Origin: Augochlora pura
Taxonomy: Eukaryota > Arthropoda > Insecta > Hymenoptera > Halictidae
Length of the DNA stretch: 64,000 nucleotides
Direction of reading: 5' to 3'
Assembly: GCF_028453695.1 (NCBI RefSeq)
Contig: NC_135774.1
Span: 26,970,001 to 27,034,000 of the forward strand
Position 1 is the stretch's first letter. The number at the start of each line of letters is the position of its first letter. The notes beneath the pieces are model-generated. The model searched no databases, was not told where the DNA came from, and saw only the letters and a list, made by a program, of their open reading frames with translations. Shown here in pieces: positions 51,624 through 61,679 of this stretch. Made by a program: the position numbers and the translations under genes.

Positions 51624-54600
51624 CTGCACAAAGAACACGTCTCAGGTTCTACCAAAGAACCTCCGGGGACCCCGCCGCTGAAAGCTTCGAACTCTTTTGC
51701 ACCCTACCCACCCGAAAACTCTGTGCCCGGAAAGTTTATATTAAAAGTCGACGATACATCCTTCATTCAAAGTTTTGATAAAACGGCCGGGGATGTATCG
51801 TGTCACGAATTCTCGAGAGCCGTTACGAAGGGAATTGTTGGACCTTTAAATTAACGTTGGTGTCAGGAATTTGATAATATTTATAGTGAAATAGAAAATT
51901 TGATAATATTTTAGTAGAAGTTTCAATTTATTCCTGTTTGGAAATAATTGAATTTAAAGCCAGTGGAAGACCTTTAATTTAAAATTCAATACATGGCTTG
52001 AAAAAAATCGTATCACAAATTTTAAGGAGTCATTTTAAAGAAGAGATTTCAATCTTTAAAATAGATTTAGTCTCAATTATGAGAAAAAATTGTCAAAGTT
52101 TTTACAGAGACTTGAATCTGGTCTTACTCAAAAGGACTGTATTAATCGTCGAAAGAACACCTTTTATTCAATTTTTTGTAGAAGGGCTGGAAAAAATCGT
52201 ATCATAAATTTCGAAATACCATTTTAAAGGGAATACTTTGATCTTTAAATTAGCATTAGTCCCAATAGCGAGAAAAATTTATCAAAGTTTCTACGAAGAC
52301 TTGAATTTATCCTTTTTCAGAGCGACTAAAATAATCATCGAAAAAACACTCTTCATCCAATGTTCAACAAAACAACTGGACAAAATCGTACCAGAAATTT
52401 TAAAATATCATTTTAAAGAATTCTCTTCAATCTTCAAATCTATCCCAGTTTCATTCGCCGAAAAGGTTGTTCAATTTATCTACAAACATCTCAATCTATT
52501 CATAGACACGCTGCTCAAAGCATGATCGATGAGGAAGATGTGTTCAGTGTCCCACCTACCGTCTCGAGGAAAAATTTCTTTTGAAAATATGATCGACGCG
52601 TTCGAAAGTAGAAACTTCAGACTTTACATTGTTATTTATCATATTGACGTACGATCTTTTGTCGCGAAATTACAATTACCTTTTACTAGCAAAAAGAAAA
52701 AAGATTACAGGTAACGAAATCAAGTAGTATAATAAATATCATTAAATGTACGAAAAATTGAGTATATTCTTTCACTTCGCAGACAGAACTTCCTGGTAGA
52801 CCTAATATTATAAATATTTATATTATTAATAATTTTAAGAAAACCAAAGGTACACATATACAACAATATCTCTGAAGAGGTCAATGAACAAAATTCAATC
52901 GTCCGACTCATAATGGAAATTACTAGTAACAAATAATTAAATATAAATATTATTCTGTTCTTTAAAATTGAAATAAAATTCGAATACCTCGTTATTAATA
53001 TTTAAGCATTCAAGTAAATTCAGTCACGGTATAAACATTAATGTTCTGTCCCTTCTACGAAATGATACCAATTGAAAAATTCCTAATGGAGGTGACTGTG
53101 AAGAAAATGATACATCAAAGGGTTAATTCTTTATTAATTCAATCGTGGCACTTGTTTCCTACCTGAGACAAGGTGACGGCTTTCTCCCTTATCAGCAATT
53201 CCTGAATCAAAGGCATCCGGCCGGTTAAGTTCAGCTGCTGCAGCGCGAGGAGCGCGCAACGGCACAGCGAGACCCTCTCCTGCTCTCTCTCCTCGTTCGT
53301 GTCCACGTTCAATCTGTCGGCCGTTACCGAACAATGAGTAAACCAATCACGAGAGGGCGCTATTTCTTCGAAGGGTAGTCGGTTTACAGACCCTTGGAGA
53401 AGGTAGAGCCTGTAATAGGCGTTCTTGTCCTCCCTGCAGAGCACCACGTTGCTCAGACTGCGCGCGGACTCCTCGATGCCGCGGGCCTGCAGGCTCTTCA
53501 ACGCTGTCACGAATTGCAGCAGCACGAACGAGGCTTCCCTGACCGTTCCCTCGTCCTGCATGTCCTTCGTCGTCAGCCCGAACGATTGTATGGTGCTCAC
53601 CTGGAGCCGCGGGAACACCGATATGGTCGCTGAAAATTGAAATCGCGAGCATTTTAGTCGCCAGCCGAATCGCCTCGATATTCGCGATACGTGTGGGACC
53701 GAGGAGCGATGATTGTCAAGGTATTAATAATAATAGATAAACTAATAATAAGAGATAAAATAGAAATCCACATTATATCACCAAAAACATTAATTCAACA
53801 TTCTCACAATCTTCTCCTTATCAATTCATACTTCATTTTTACCTTCATAAAACATTCTTCAAATTTCTCCTATTAATTTCATAAACCGACTAAAACAATA
53901 CAGCAGCACAAACAACGCATCCTACACATCACTAAAATATGCACTTTGCTTTACATTTCGCACAAACCCCTACCATCAATTAATAAAGCAAACACCGCGG
54001 AAAACCAGCTATCTCCGATGTCCAAAGACAGAACACACGTTCCTAATTGCTCGCTAAATGCACAGCGAATGCACCGAAAGGAAGTAAAGCCTCCACAATG
54101 CGATTCCGCGATAATAAATAAAGGGGAGGAGGTACCGGCCGGTAAAGAGGGATTATCGCTCCCATAAACTCGGGATTAACGACTCCATATTAACGAAACA
54201 GTGGCCGCGCCGCAATGAGAAACGGTAACTGAATTTTTCACGAGGCCTTAGGAAACTGCAGCACGGAGGCACCTGCAGATAATGCAGCTCCGCGGCTAAT
54301 GAATCATGCCGCGTTTAAAGTCGATTAAACGGAGGCGAGGATTATAATCGGGGAGGATTTTCCTTGGGCGAGGTTATCGAGATAATTAATATCGAATTAC
54401 GATTATTGGGAGGCCAATGCCGTGAACGTATTTACACCTCGGGACCGTTTATCGGATAGAAGTTGAAACTGTTATCAGAAAAGAGCATATTGCTGTATTT
54501 TATATCTTACACCGAAATTACATTTTCGACACCGTTCATCTTCAGAACACAGTTCATCTCGCGACACAACAACGAAACATACTCGATAGACCCGTGTATT

Positions 54601-57600
54601 CAAGTTACTTGTTTTTATAATATGTGCCGCATTCTTCACCTCTCTACCGGCTCTATTACCTTAAGTGGTCATAGGGTGTCGCGAATAACGTCGTCATTTT
54701 AGAATCGAGGATTTGCAACCCTCGTAGACCGTTCATTGGTTTCAGTGTTAGTTCGCGTAAAACAGAGGCCATGGGGAGAAAAATAGAGAGAGAAAAAAAG
54801 AGACATAGGAGGATAGAGAAAAAGAGAGTAAGAGAAAGGGTTAGAGAAAAAGAGAAAGGTAAAAAGGCAGAGAAGGAGACGAAAGATATCGAGTGTACCT
54901 TCGAGCTGCTTGTTGCCCGGCAGACACGTCCCGCCGGTAATTTCCTTCGGTACGCTGTCTATAAACTCGATTATGGGCGCCATATAAAATTCCTTCCTCG
55001 ACACGTGTGCGGCCAGATCGAACGCGACGCACAGGCTGACGTTCAGCTCGTTCCACGTCGCCGAATAAAATATTCTTCTACCGGCGGTGATCGACGTATT
55101 GGTATCGATGCTGAAGTGGCTCAGACGTGGATTCGTGTTTTTCAGGGCACGCAGACCCGTCGCCACTTGCGGGCTTTGGTTCAGCTGCAACAGATCGAAA
55201 CGGAGATCTGCAATTTCTCATGCATAGAGTCCCGTCCGGACGTGGTTTAACAGGGACGATGCACCGTGTCCCGTCGGCCAGCGACGTCGCGCCGGAAACG
55301 TAACGTCTTCTAAACGTGACAGTTCGCTCGAATTCACGATCTACCGCTACCATTTTATTACGATTTTTATTTTACTTGTTTCACTAGGCGTTTATAATTG
55401 TTTGGAGCTTTGATTCACAATTCTGATTGTTCTAATAGTTATTAGGTGGGGGTTTGATAGCTTCGCGAATTTTTTCGCGGTTTAATTTGAATCATGAGAG
55501 ATAAAATTGATCAGGTTAATTGGTTAACTGTTTTTTGACAAGTATACTCGTTATAGCGAAGACATTAGTATTTTTTATTAAATTATATAGTTGATAAAAG
55601 TGTTATGTACAAAGTATGAACTGAATCAAACATGTACAGTATAGTTATTTCTGAAAGAGATTGCAACAGCTAACTGATCAATAATCAGAATAAAAATGAA
55701 AATAAAATAAAATAGTTAAAATAGTACTCTTAAAACCAAATGTAATAAAATAATAAACAGTATTATATATCAAAACCGACTCGACGTCTTATCACGGTAG
55801 TACACGATTCTGATATATCTATAGCGAACTTATTCAGATGGCGGGCTAAAGAGGATAAGCGGAGGTCCTTGAACTCGCCAAGAATCGTAGATACCTGTTC
55901 GAGAAACTGCGCGAGGGCTTCGTGGTTCGCAACCACCACCGCCCCGTAATTATCCTCGAGGCTCCGATGAACTATGCTGCGACCTCTGCGTTGCCTCAAT
56001 CGGCTTATCCTTAATTCGTCGTCCTTGCTCTTCCAGTCCTGATCCTCCTCCGGGCCCTGCATTTTAAAAAAATCCCATCATAAATTCCGCGCGATCTATA
56101 TGGAACCGGAGCAAAATTATTACATCCCGTCCCGTTTTATTAAAACGAAAGCTGCCACCGTTTGCACTGCGAAAATTAAAAGAAATTTTGGACGAGCCAA
56201 TTTCGAGGTGAACGAATTTTTATCGTCACTGGAGAAGCTATAGCTTCCTACATAAATATATATTTTTATTTTTTTTATCGATGCAAATTATAAGTCGAGT
56301 GATCGAATCAGAGAGAAAAGATCTCGAAATTTCAATAAAAATTCGAGGATTAATCTTGGATCGCGAGAAATGAATTTAAAAAGAAAGCCACGCCCACCGC
56401 GGAGCAAACTGGGCGTGGCAGAGCGGTAGTTCCTCGGTGGGGGGAGCCCGGTCTCGAGGCTCGGATCGAACTCGCGCCGACTATAGGTCGCGGCGAGCGA
56501 TAAAACTCCGTTCTAACTTTATTATTCAGCAGCGTATGCATTTTTTCGATCAGCGCGGCCGCCAGTTGGCATGGTGGCTGCGTTCTCCGGCGGAATTCTG
56601 CCGGTTCGGGTCGGAAGCGAACCGCCGCGTCTACGGCAAATTGACAGGAAGCAATGTGCGAACGCGGCAGTATCACGCTGTCACGTTTCGGCCGGCGGCG
56701 ACGACGACGACGAGCGATGCGCCAAGAGCCAACGTAAGTAGAGAAATCGTACCTCATCGCCCGTATAAAAACCGTACGGTGCGTAGAGCTCGCTCTCGGT
56801 CTCGCTGCCGCAATACGGTAGCGAAGTCGATCTGGCGAACGTCTGCTGATGAAATTTGAATTCCGGGCCGGCGGTCTCCATCGCGTTGCTGTCGGATTTC
56901 CTCTTGCTGCTGAGATGAGACCCGACCGCGTGTCGGAGCTCGAGGCTCGAGTCGCACTCCGGCGAGCTGGAAAGGCACTCGTATACATGACTGTCGTTCG
57001 ACGTCTGGAACAGTCGGGGAACCGAGGTTAGAATCAGCCATTAACCATCCGACGGCGAACACCTAGGGCTCGTTTTACGTCCAACTTGATCTCTGGAATT
57101 GTTCGACCGACGATCTTGCAAAACTGACGCCACGAACGAGCTTCCAGTTTGTAAAACCGACTGGGATCGTTCTGTTATCTTCTAGCACCAATTTTAGCGC
57201 TTTAGATAATTTTTGGTTTTATAGTCTCTGCAATTGACAGTGGTCCAACAATTCCAGGCTGGACAGAAGGTGTTCAAGAATTCAGACTTTTTGACGCTGA
57301 AATAACCGGTTTTGCATTATCTAGTTCCAAATTGTAATTTCTCATCGACTTTTCTACTTGCACGAGAATTAGCAATATGCTGCCTGTTTTATTATACTCT
57401 TTTATATTAATTATCATACTCTGACTAGTAATTTCTAGGACTACTATCTTGCTTGAGAAGTTTGATTACCTTTAACTTTAACCCTTTGCAGTCGGAGCCA
57501 TTTTGACTGAAAATCCAAAACATTTCTTCAGATTTACAGTGCTTCCATTTTATTTAACCTGGAGCATTTTGTACATTGTAAAATTAAATTTTATGATTCA

Positions 57601-58610
57601 TGTGACAAATAATAGCTCTTACCAACTTTTTAAATATAAGTAAACGTGATAGAAATTATTTTGAAATGTGGCACAATAATTTTTAAAGGCGCGGCTTAGA
57701 GTCGCCATTCGACCATAAAGGGTTAAATCGCATAAATTTAACTTACGCGACGACATATTGCGTCTTACTTGTATCTCCATGCTTTCTTTTCGGTAACAAA
57801 TGAAAGATCGCATAAATTCATATTTATTTTATATCGCGTATATCCCACTTAAGTTCTCCATTCGTCTTACCAGCGAAGAACAATTTATATCTCTAAAACG
57901 CGAACACTCCCCTTAAATTTTGAATCAGCTTATGCGATCGCAGACCGCTCGCCTCTCTCTCTTTACCTAAATAAAACTGTCTTCATGCAAATCGGTACCA
58001 TCTAATCGTGATTTATATCCGACCGCTTCCACGTTACTATTTAATTCGGTGGCCAAAGCCCGGAGCCCATTAAGCGTCGACAGTCCGGGGTCCCGATAAA
58101 TCTCGCGAGAATCTAAGACCCTAATCTCGACAAATGATCTCGCGCGGCCGGCCCACGAAGCGGTCGGATTAAAACAATAAATAAGTAAAACAGAGGCGCG
58201 AGACAAAGTCGCGAGTCGGGAGAAAGAGAGCTCCCGGATAGGAAAAGGAAGCAAACCGGAAATCGATGTCCGGCTTGCGGATCCCCCTTAGAGAGACACC
58301 GTGGGACACCTGTGCTCTCGGCCGCGTCTGCCTCGTCTAAATTCTTAAACACCTTGTCCCCTCTCGGGACACGTAAAAATCGTTAAAAGCCCGTTAATAG
58401 TAGCATTACCAGGGAATCGGACGCAGTCGGCGCGACCGCTACGCCCTCGTAATCCTGATTAAGAGCCGGGTTGGACGATCCGTGTTTCTTGAGGACCGGC
58501 TGGGAGGTCGTCTGGTCCCTCATGCTGGCTGTACGCTGGGGTTTCGATGGTGCCAACGAGCTGCGCACCTCACCTGTAACATCCTCCGCTGCTGCAGGCA
58601 CGTCCGCCAT
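51363..58610 (-). CDS. PEAK/Pragmin-like (NKF3 family) pseudokinase scaffold, 6 coding exons, 542 aa
   Basis: This is the assembled gene: join of 58610-58410, 57004-56753, 56056-55895, 55184-54899, 53629-53163 and 51623-51363 on the minus strand. All introns are GT..AG and every phase matches (0, 0, 0, 1, 0), giving 543 codons including a TGA stop. Residues 1-151 are low-complexity and Ser-rich, with the motif YAPYGFY at 141-147. Residues 188-205 (YGAVVVANHEALAQFLEQ) begin the kinase-like region. At 351-364 the catalytic-loop equivalent reads GIEESARSLSNVVL, so the HxD His and Asp are missing while the Asn remains. The tail has LWGP at 465-468 and QRWLDLER at 484-491, which resembles the C-terminal helical segment of PEAK1/PRAG1 as I remember it. 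PEAK proteins are dimerising, catalytically dead scaffolds in tyrosine-kinase and cytoskeletal signalling; at 542 residues this one is closer in length to PEAK3 than to PEAK1. The exon structure is strong. The family assignment rests on motif recall and is moderate. No lysine/DFG pair typical of an active kinase was found. Confidence 0.72.
51780..52525. repeat. Tandem repeat, period 189-190 bp, inside the last intron of the pseudokinase gene
   Basis: GAAAAAAATCGTATCACAAA (about 51999), GAAAAAATCGTATCATAAAT (52188) and GACAAAATCGTACCAGAAAT (52378) mark three units, with a degraded earlier unit at about 51799 (TCGTGTCACGAATT). On the plus strand units two to four share one frame of 63 codons per unit, interrupted by a single TAA at 52205. 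Confidence 0.88.
53163..53629 (-). CDS. Exon 5 of the PEAK-like pseudokinase (residues 301-456), degenerate catalytic region
   Basis: The acceptor CAATTTTCAG ends at 53630 and the donor CAG|GTAGGA follows 53163; the two leading bases complete the split codon 301 (G|CG, Ala). This is the longest exon, about 156 residues. It has a helix LLQFVTALKSLQARGIEE leading into ARSLSNVVL, matching the alphaE helix plus catalytic loop of kinases but without His and Asp. A further strand (YYRLYLLQG) and a Cys-rich helix (SLCRCALLALQQL) follow. It has the most protein-like composition of any open stretch in the window. Confidence 0.82.
54899..55184 (-). CDS. Exon 4 of the PEAK-like pseudokinase (residues 206-300 plus one base)
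   Basis: The acceptor ATCTGTTGCAG ends at 55185 and the donor GAAG|GTACAC lies at 54899. An alternative AG further upstream (GAAATTGCAG) would give the wrong phase, which fixes the acceptor. The peptide contains SATWNELNVSLCVAFDLAAH and IIEFIDSVPKEI, an alternation of strands and helices typical of the N-lobe region of a divergent kinase fold. The intron just downstream carries a GA/CT tract at about 54770-54880. Confidence 0.75.
55895..56056 (-). CDS. Exon 3 of the PEAK-like pseudokinase (residues 152-205)
   Basis: The acceptor TTTTTTTAAAATGCAG ends at 56057 and the donor CAG|GTATCT follows 55895; the exon is 54 codons, phase 0 at both ends. The first part is highly charged (EEDQDWKSKDDE, then RLRQRRGR). 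The second part is a hydrophobic strand followed by a helix, YGAVVVANHEALAQFLEQ. This is read as the start of the kinase-like fold. Confidence 0.72.
56753..57004 (-). CDS. Exon 2 of the PEAK-like pseudokinase (residues 68-151)
   Basis: The acceptor is GACTGTTCCAG at 57005 and the donor is GAG|GTACGA at 56753; the exon is 84 codons, phase 0 at both ends. The peptide has an acidic, Ser-rich first half (ECLSSSPECDSSLELRH) and a second half ending in ELYAPYGFYTGDE. Short YxPYGFY-type motifs sit just before the helical/kinase region in PEAK-family proteins as I recall them. The other frames here also stay open for long stretches because the DNA is GC-rich; this frame is preferred for its splice sites and phase agreement. 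Confidence 0.7.
57478..57726. mobile_element. piggyBac-like miniature inverted-repeat element, upstream half of the pseudokinase gene (intron 1)
   Basis: 249 bp bounded by TTAA on both sides, within the 1405-bp first intron. The left is TTAACCCTTTGCAGTCGGAG; the reverse complement of the right is TTAACCCTTTATGGTCGAAT. Non-coding. Confidence 0.7.
58410..58610 (-). CDS. Exon 1 of the PEAK-like pseudokinase (start codon, residues 1-67)
   Basis: The ATG at 58610-58608 (context GACGATGG) opens a 67-codon exon beginning MADVPAAAEDV and ending at the donor CTG|GTAATG (phase 0). In-frame codons continue upstream of the ATG without another ATG for at least 15 codons, so the start is the first good AUG. 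The peptide is polar, rich in Ser, Pro and Thr, and looks disordered. Its link to exon 2 across a 1405-bp intron is supported by matching phase 0 only, so an extra small exon between them cannot be excluded. Confidence 0.65.
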
Positions 58611-61466
58611 CGTCAAGCGCCACGGGTTAGTACCACAAGACACAAGGCATGTCACAAAACAGGCTAGCTAACGGTAACTAGCTAGGACCCGGTATATACG
58701 CTTCCAGGTGATACTCTGGGGGACGCCCCGCTAACGCGCTGGTATACCCTAAGTTCCGCCGGGCTGTTTTTGCCGGGCGGATCAAGCGACTAAACGTACA
58801 GGTCGACCGAGCATTACGGATTACGGGAGCTGGAGGGGTTGGGGCTCCGACGGGGGGTGCCAGGAACGGAGGGGTCCCTACGGGACTACGACCAAGTCGG
58901 TACACTCTCTGAACCAGAGACGATCCTAAGGCACCCAGCGTTCGCTGGCGAACTGCCGGACCTCTCCCTCTCTCTCTCGTCTGTCTCTCGGTCCCAGTTC
59001 GATGCATGGCAATTTAACTGCGGAACTTTCGGCTACCATTTCGTCGCTATTTTAAGGATACCAGTTTACTGTAGGATAGTGGAGATGGTTGTCGTGACGT
59101 AATCGATTCCTTTCGTTCGTAATAATTAATTTTATGGTTATACTGTATTTTATATTGCATTTGTAGTTTATGTTGTATTGTATTTGTATTATGTTTTATA
59201 TTTGTATTACGTTTTGTATTTGTATTATGTTTTATACTTGTATTATATTTTACATTTATATTGTGTTTATACTTGTATTATATTTCATATTTGCTATATG
59301 ATTAACAATTATTAAATTGTGTACAAAATGTTGGCCACGAGTCTGACTCGTTGTTATAGTGCAAGGGAATAATGATCGGTACATTTTCATCTTTTGTTCA
59401 CATTTAATCGAGTACAGAAAGGTGATAATAAGTACTTTGATCTTGAAGGTGGTTAATGCTCGGTGGAACTATACCTAGAAACTATATAGGAACTATACCT
59501 AACTTCCAATACAAGGAATCCTTCGACGATGCCATTTTTCGCTCAGTCGAACAAACTTCTCGACTGTATACGATTTGGCCACTATTTTTACTATTTTTAC
59601 TATTTTTTACTAGCCAGGCACAGATGATAAAATCAAAAGCATAATTTGATGAAATCAAATCATAACCCGGCTGCGGATGTTTATGCGAGTTTAGCATTAC
59701 GAACAACGTAAAATCGATTAATCGCGAGTTGGCTGCCGCGATAAATTCATGAGCGGCCGCTGCCGGCTTGCAAGTCTTTCCTAGGGCTGCTTAGAGCCTC
59801 GCTCTAACTACTTGCAGGAACAAGAGACAGTGATTGACACTCCGCAGCGAGGTCAGGCTTGATCGAATTTAAGCTTCCAAAGCGGTCGACCAACGAGATC
59901 TTACGTCGAAGACGCTGAGGCAGAAGTACCTATTATGGAACGCTTTCCACGGTGCATGAAATTCGCATCAATTATGAATATATTACTATAAATGAAAAGT
60001 GTTACCGTTTAATATTTATAATACCGCTCGACAAATTACCGTAAATATTACTGAATAACGTAATAAATTTTGAAATATTAATATGATATAAATAAAAAAT
60101 AGCAAGAGTGAACTAATCGAGCGAAAGTTTGTTTTTGCAATATCCTGATAAAATCCTATCTCAGTTATCCTAATATCTGATATTTATTTATACTAATATT
60201 CTCACTAAACTATTTTATTATCTAAAACTATAATTCGAATTTTCTGCTAAGCGAAGTACACTAATTTCCATGTCACGAAAATATTCGGGCACTATCAAAC
60301 CTAAGTTAATATCACGATAAATAAATCTTGTTCTTATTAATCAATATTTTGTTGGATATGTAGGTGCAAACCCCTAGTGGTGTTTCATAACGGGTACCAA
60401 TACCTCTCGCAGTTCCCCGAGAACACCGCGTTCCAGCACCGCAGTCTCTCTTCCACAAAACGATCGACCGCGCGACAGAGAGACTATTTTATCCCGGGGC
60501 ATCCTAAATAATCCCCGGGAAGACGCGGCAACGAGCCGGCTCACAGCGGCAAGAAGTCGTTCCGCGGTGGTGCTAAGCGTTCCATTGAACCCTTCAGGGA
60601 GCCCCGCAGCGAACCAGCACGCTTCGCACGAAGAAACCGTATCCCCGAGTTTCGGGGATGCAGCGGCAACGTTCTCGAACTCAAGCATGCGGTTTTCGAC
60701 TGCCTCGAGAGAGAGGGAGAGAGAGGTAAAGAGAGAAAGACGGCTAAGAGAGAGGAGAGAGAGAAGGCATAGGGGTGCCCGATTCCGCGGTCTCGTCGAG
60801 CAACCGAAATTTGTTTGTTTGCGACGGAAGGCACGCGGAGCATCTCGGCCCGCCGATACCCCCCTCCTCCCCTCTAAGGGAGGGGGAGTGAGCAGGCCGG
60901 GAAAGTAATTACACGGCTAAAGGGTTCAATAGAGTTCTATAAATTCCGCGCGAAGCACGTCGAATTAAGTGCTGCTCGGGAGTTGCCGCGCGCGATCATC
61001 GGGAATCCTGGAATTGGCAGGCATTCGTTATCAAGCCATCCCCCTTTGGCCCTCCACTCCTGCGCCCCCCCCCCTCCCACCAAGCCCGCGGGGAACCACC
61101 CCTCGCGCTCTTCTCTTCGCGCGACGGAGAACCGGGAACGGTGGGAGAAAGGGAGGGAGTGAGAGAGAGAGAACACGATGCTAATATGCAATCAATACAT
61201 GCGGCGTTAGTTGCACCCAGGCCGGTTAAGGAAACCTTGCGTAACACAATGGTACACGATCGAACGTCGCCACCGACGTGTTTACTATTTACAGAAGGGC
61301 GTTCGTCGCGAGGGGGTGGAGCGACGACGCCGCGCGACGGGGTTGCCGAGGTATCGTGGCACTTTTGATCGATGCGAGATAAATCGACGATGTCTTTTTT
61401 TTCGTGAAGACGAAGCGTTGAAGAATGGATAAGAAATAAGGAGAATATACTGTGAACGTTTGTTAA
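58611..61466. other. Region upstream of the pseudokinase gene; no further gene supported
   Basis: 58611-59050 is GC-rich and is the natural place for the 5' untranslated exon and promoter of the minus-strand gene, but no TATA box or initiator could be defined. 59128-59300 is an AT-rich array; 60300-61450 is CpG-rich with short GA runs and overlapping chance frames. Confidence 0.4.
59128..59300. repeat. AT-rich short tandem array
   Basis: Units of the form TTTGTATTATGTTTTATA repeat with a spacing near 21 bp. Confidence 0.85.
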
Positions 61467-61679
61467 CCCTGTTATTAGTTTCAATACATTTTTCCCAAGT
61501 AACGAGTTTAATTCATAGATGTCTGTCTTCAAGAAATTCAGATTTTTCGAGATAAAATGAAGTAAAACATAAGATTTTATAAAATATAGATCTTTTGCCA
61601 ACCGACTTTCGCTATTTTAAACATTTAGGACAGGTTTTATGGACTAAATAGTATATAGTATTCATATGCACCAACCTAA
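61467..61679 (-). mobile_element. Mariner remnant sharing the C-terminal block of the 19.1-kb copy
   Basis: The right end CATATGCACCAACCTAA is the same terminus as the left end of the element at 19132, in opposite orientation. Inside it, on the minus strand, KNLNFLKTDIYEL is followed, after a one-base frame shift, by TWEKCIE. The block is nearly identical to the transposase tail at 19.2 kb. The other terminus is lost. A second terminal-like GGTTGGCAAAAGATC sits inside the element, suggesting a rearranged or nested copy. Confidence 0.7.

Noticed and set aside
55078..55353. 91-codon minus-strand frame overlapping exon 4 of the pseudokinase in another phase
   Set aside because: It is a shadow frame that reads across the exon 4 acceptor; phase agreement with exons 3 and 5 favours the other frame.
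56350..57062. Long frames antisense to, or out of phase with, exon 2
   Set aside because: Shadows of the true exon in GC-rich DNA; Arg/Ser-rich without motifs.
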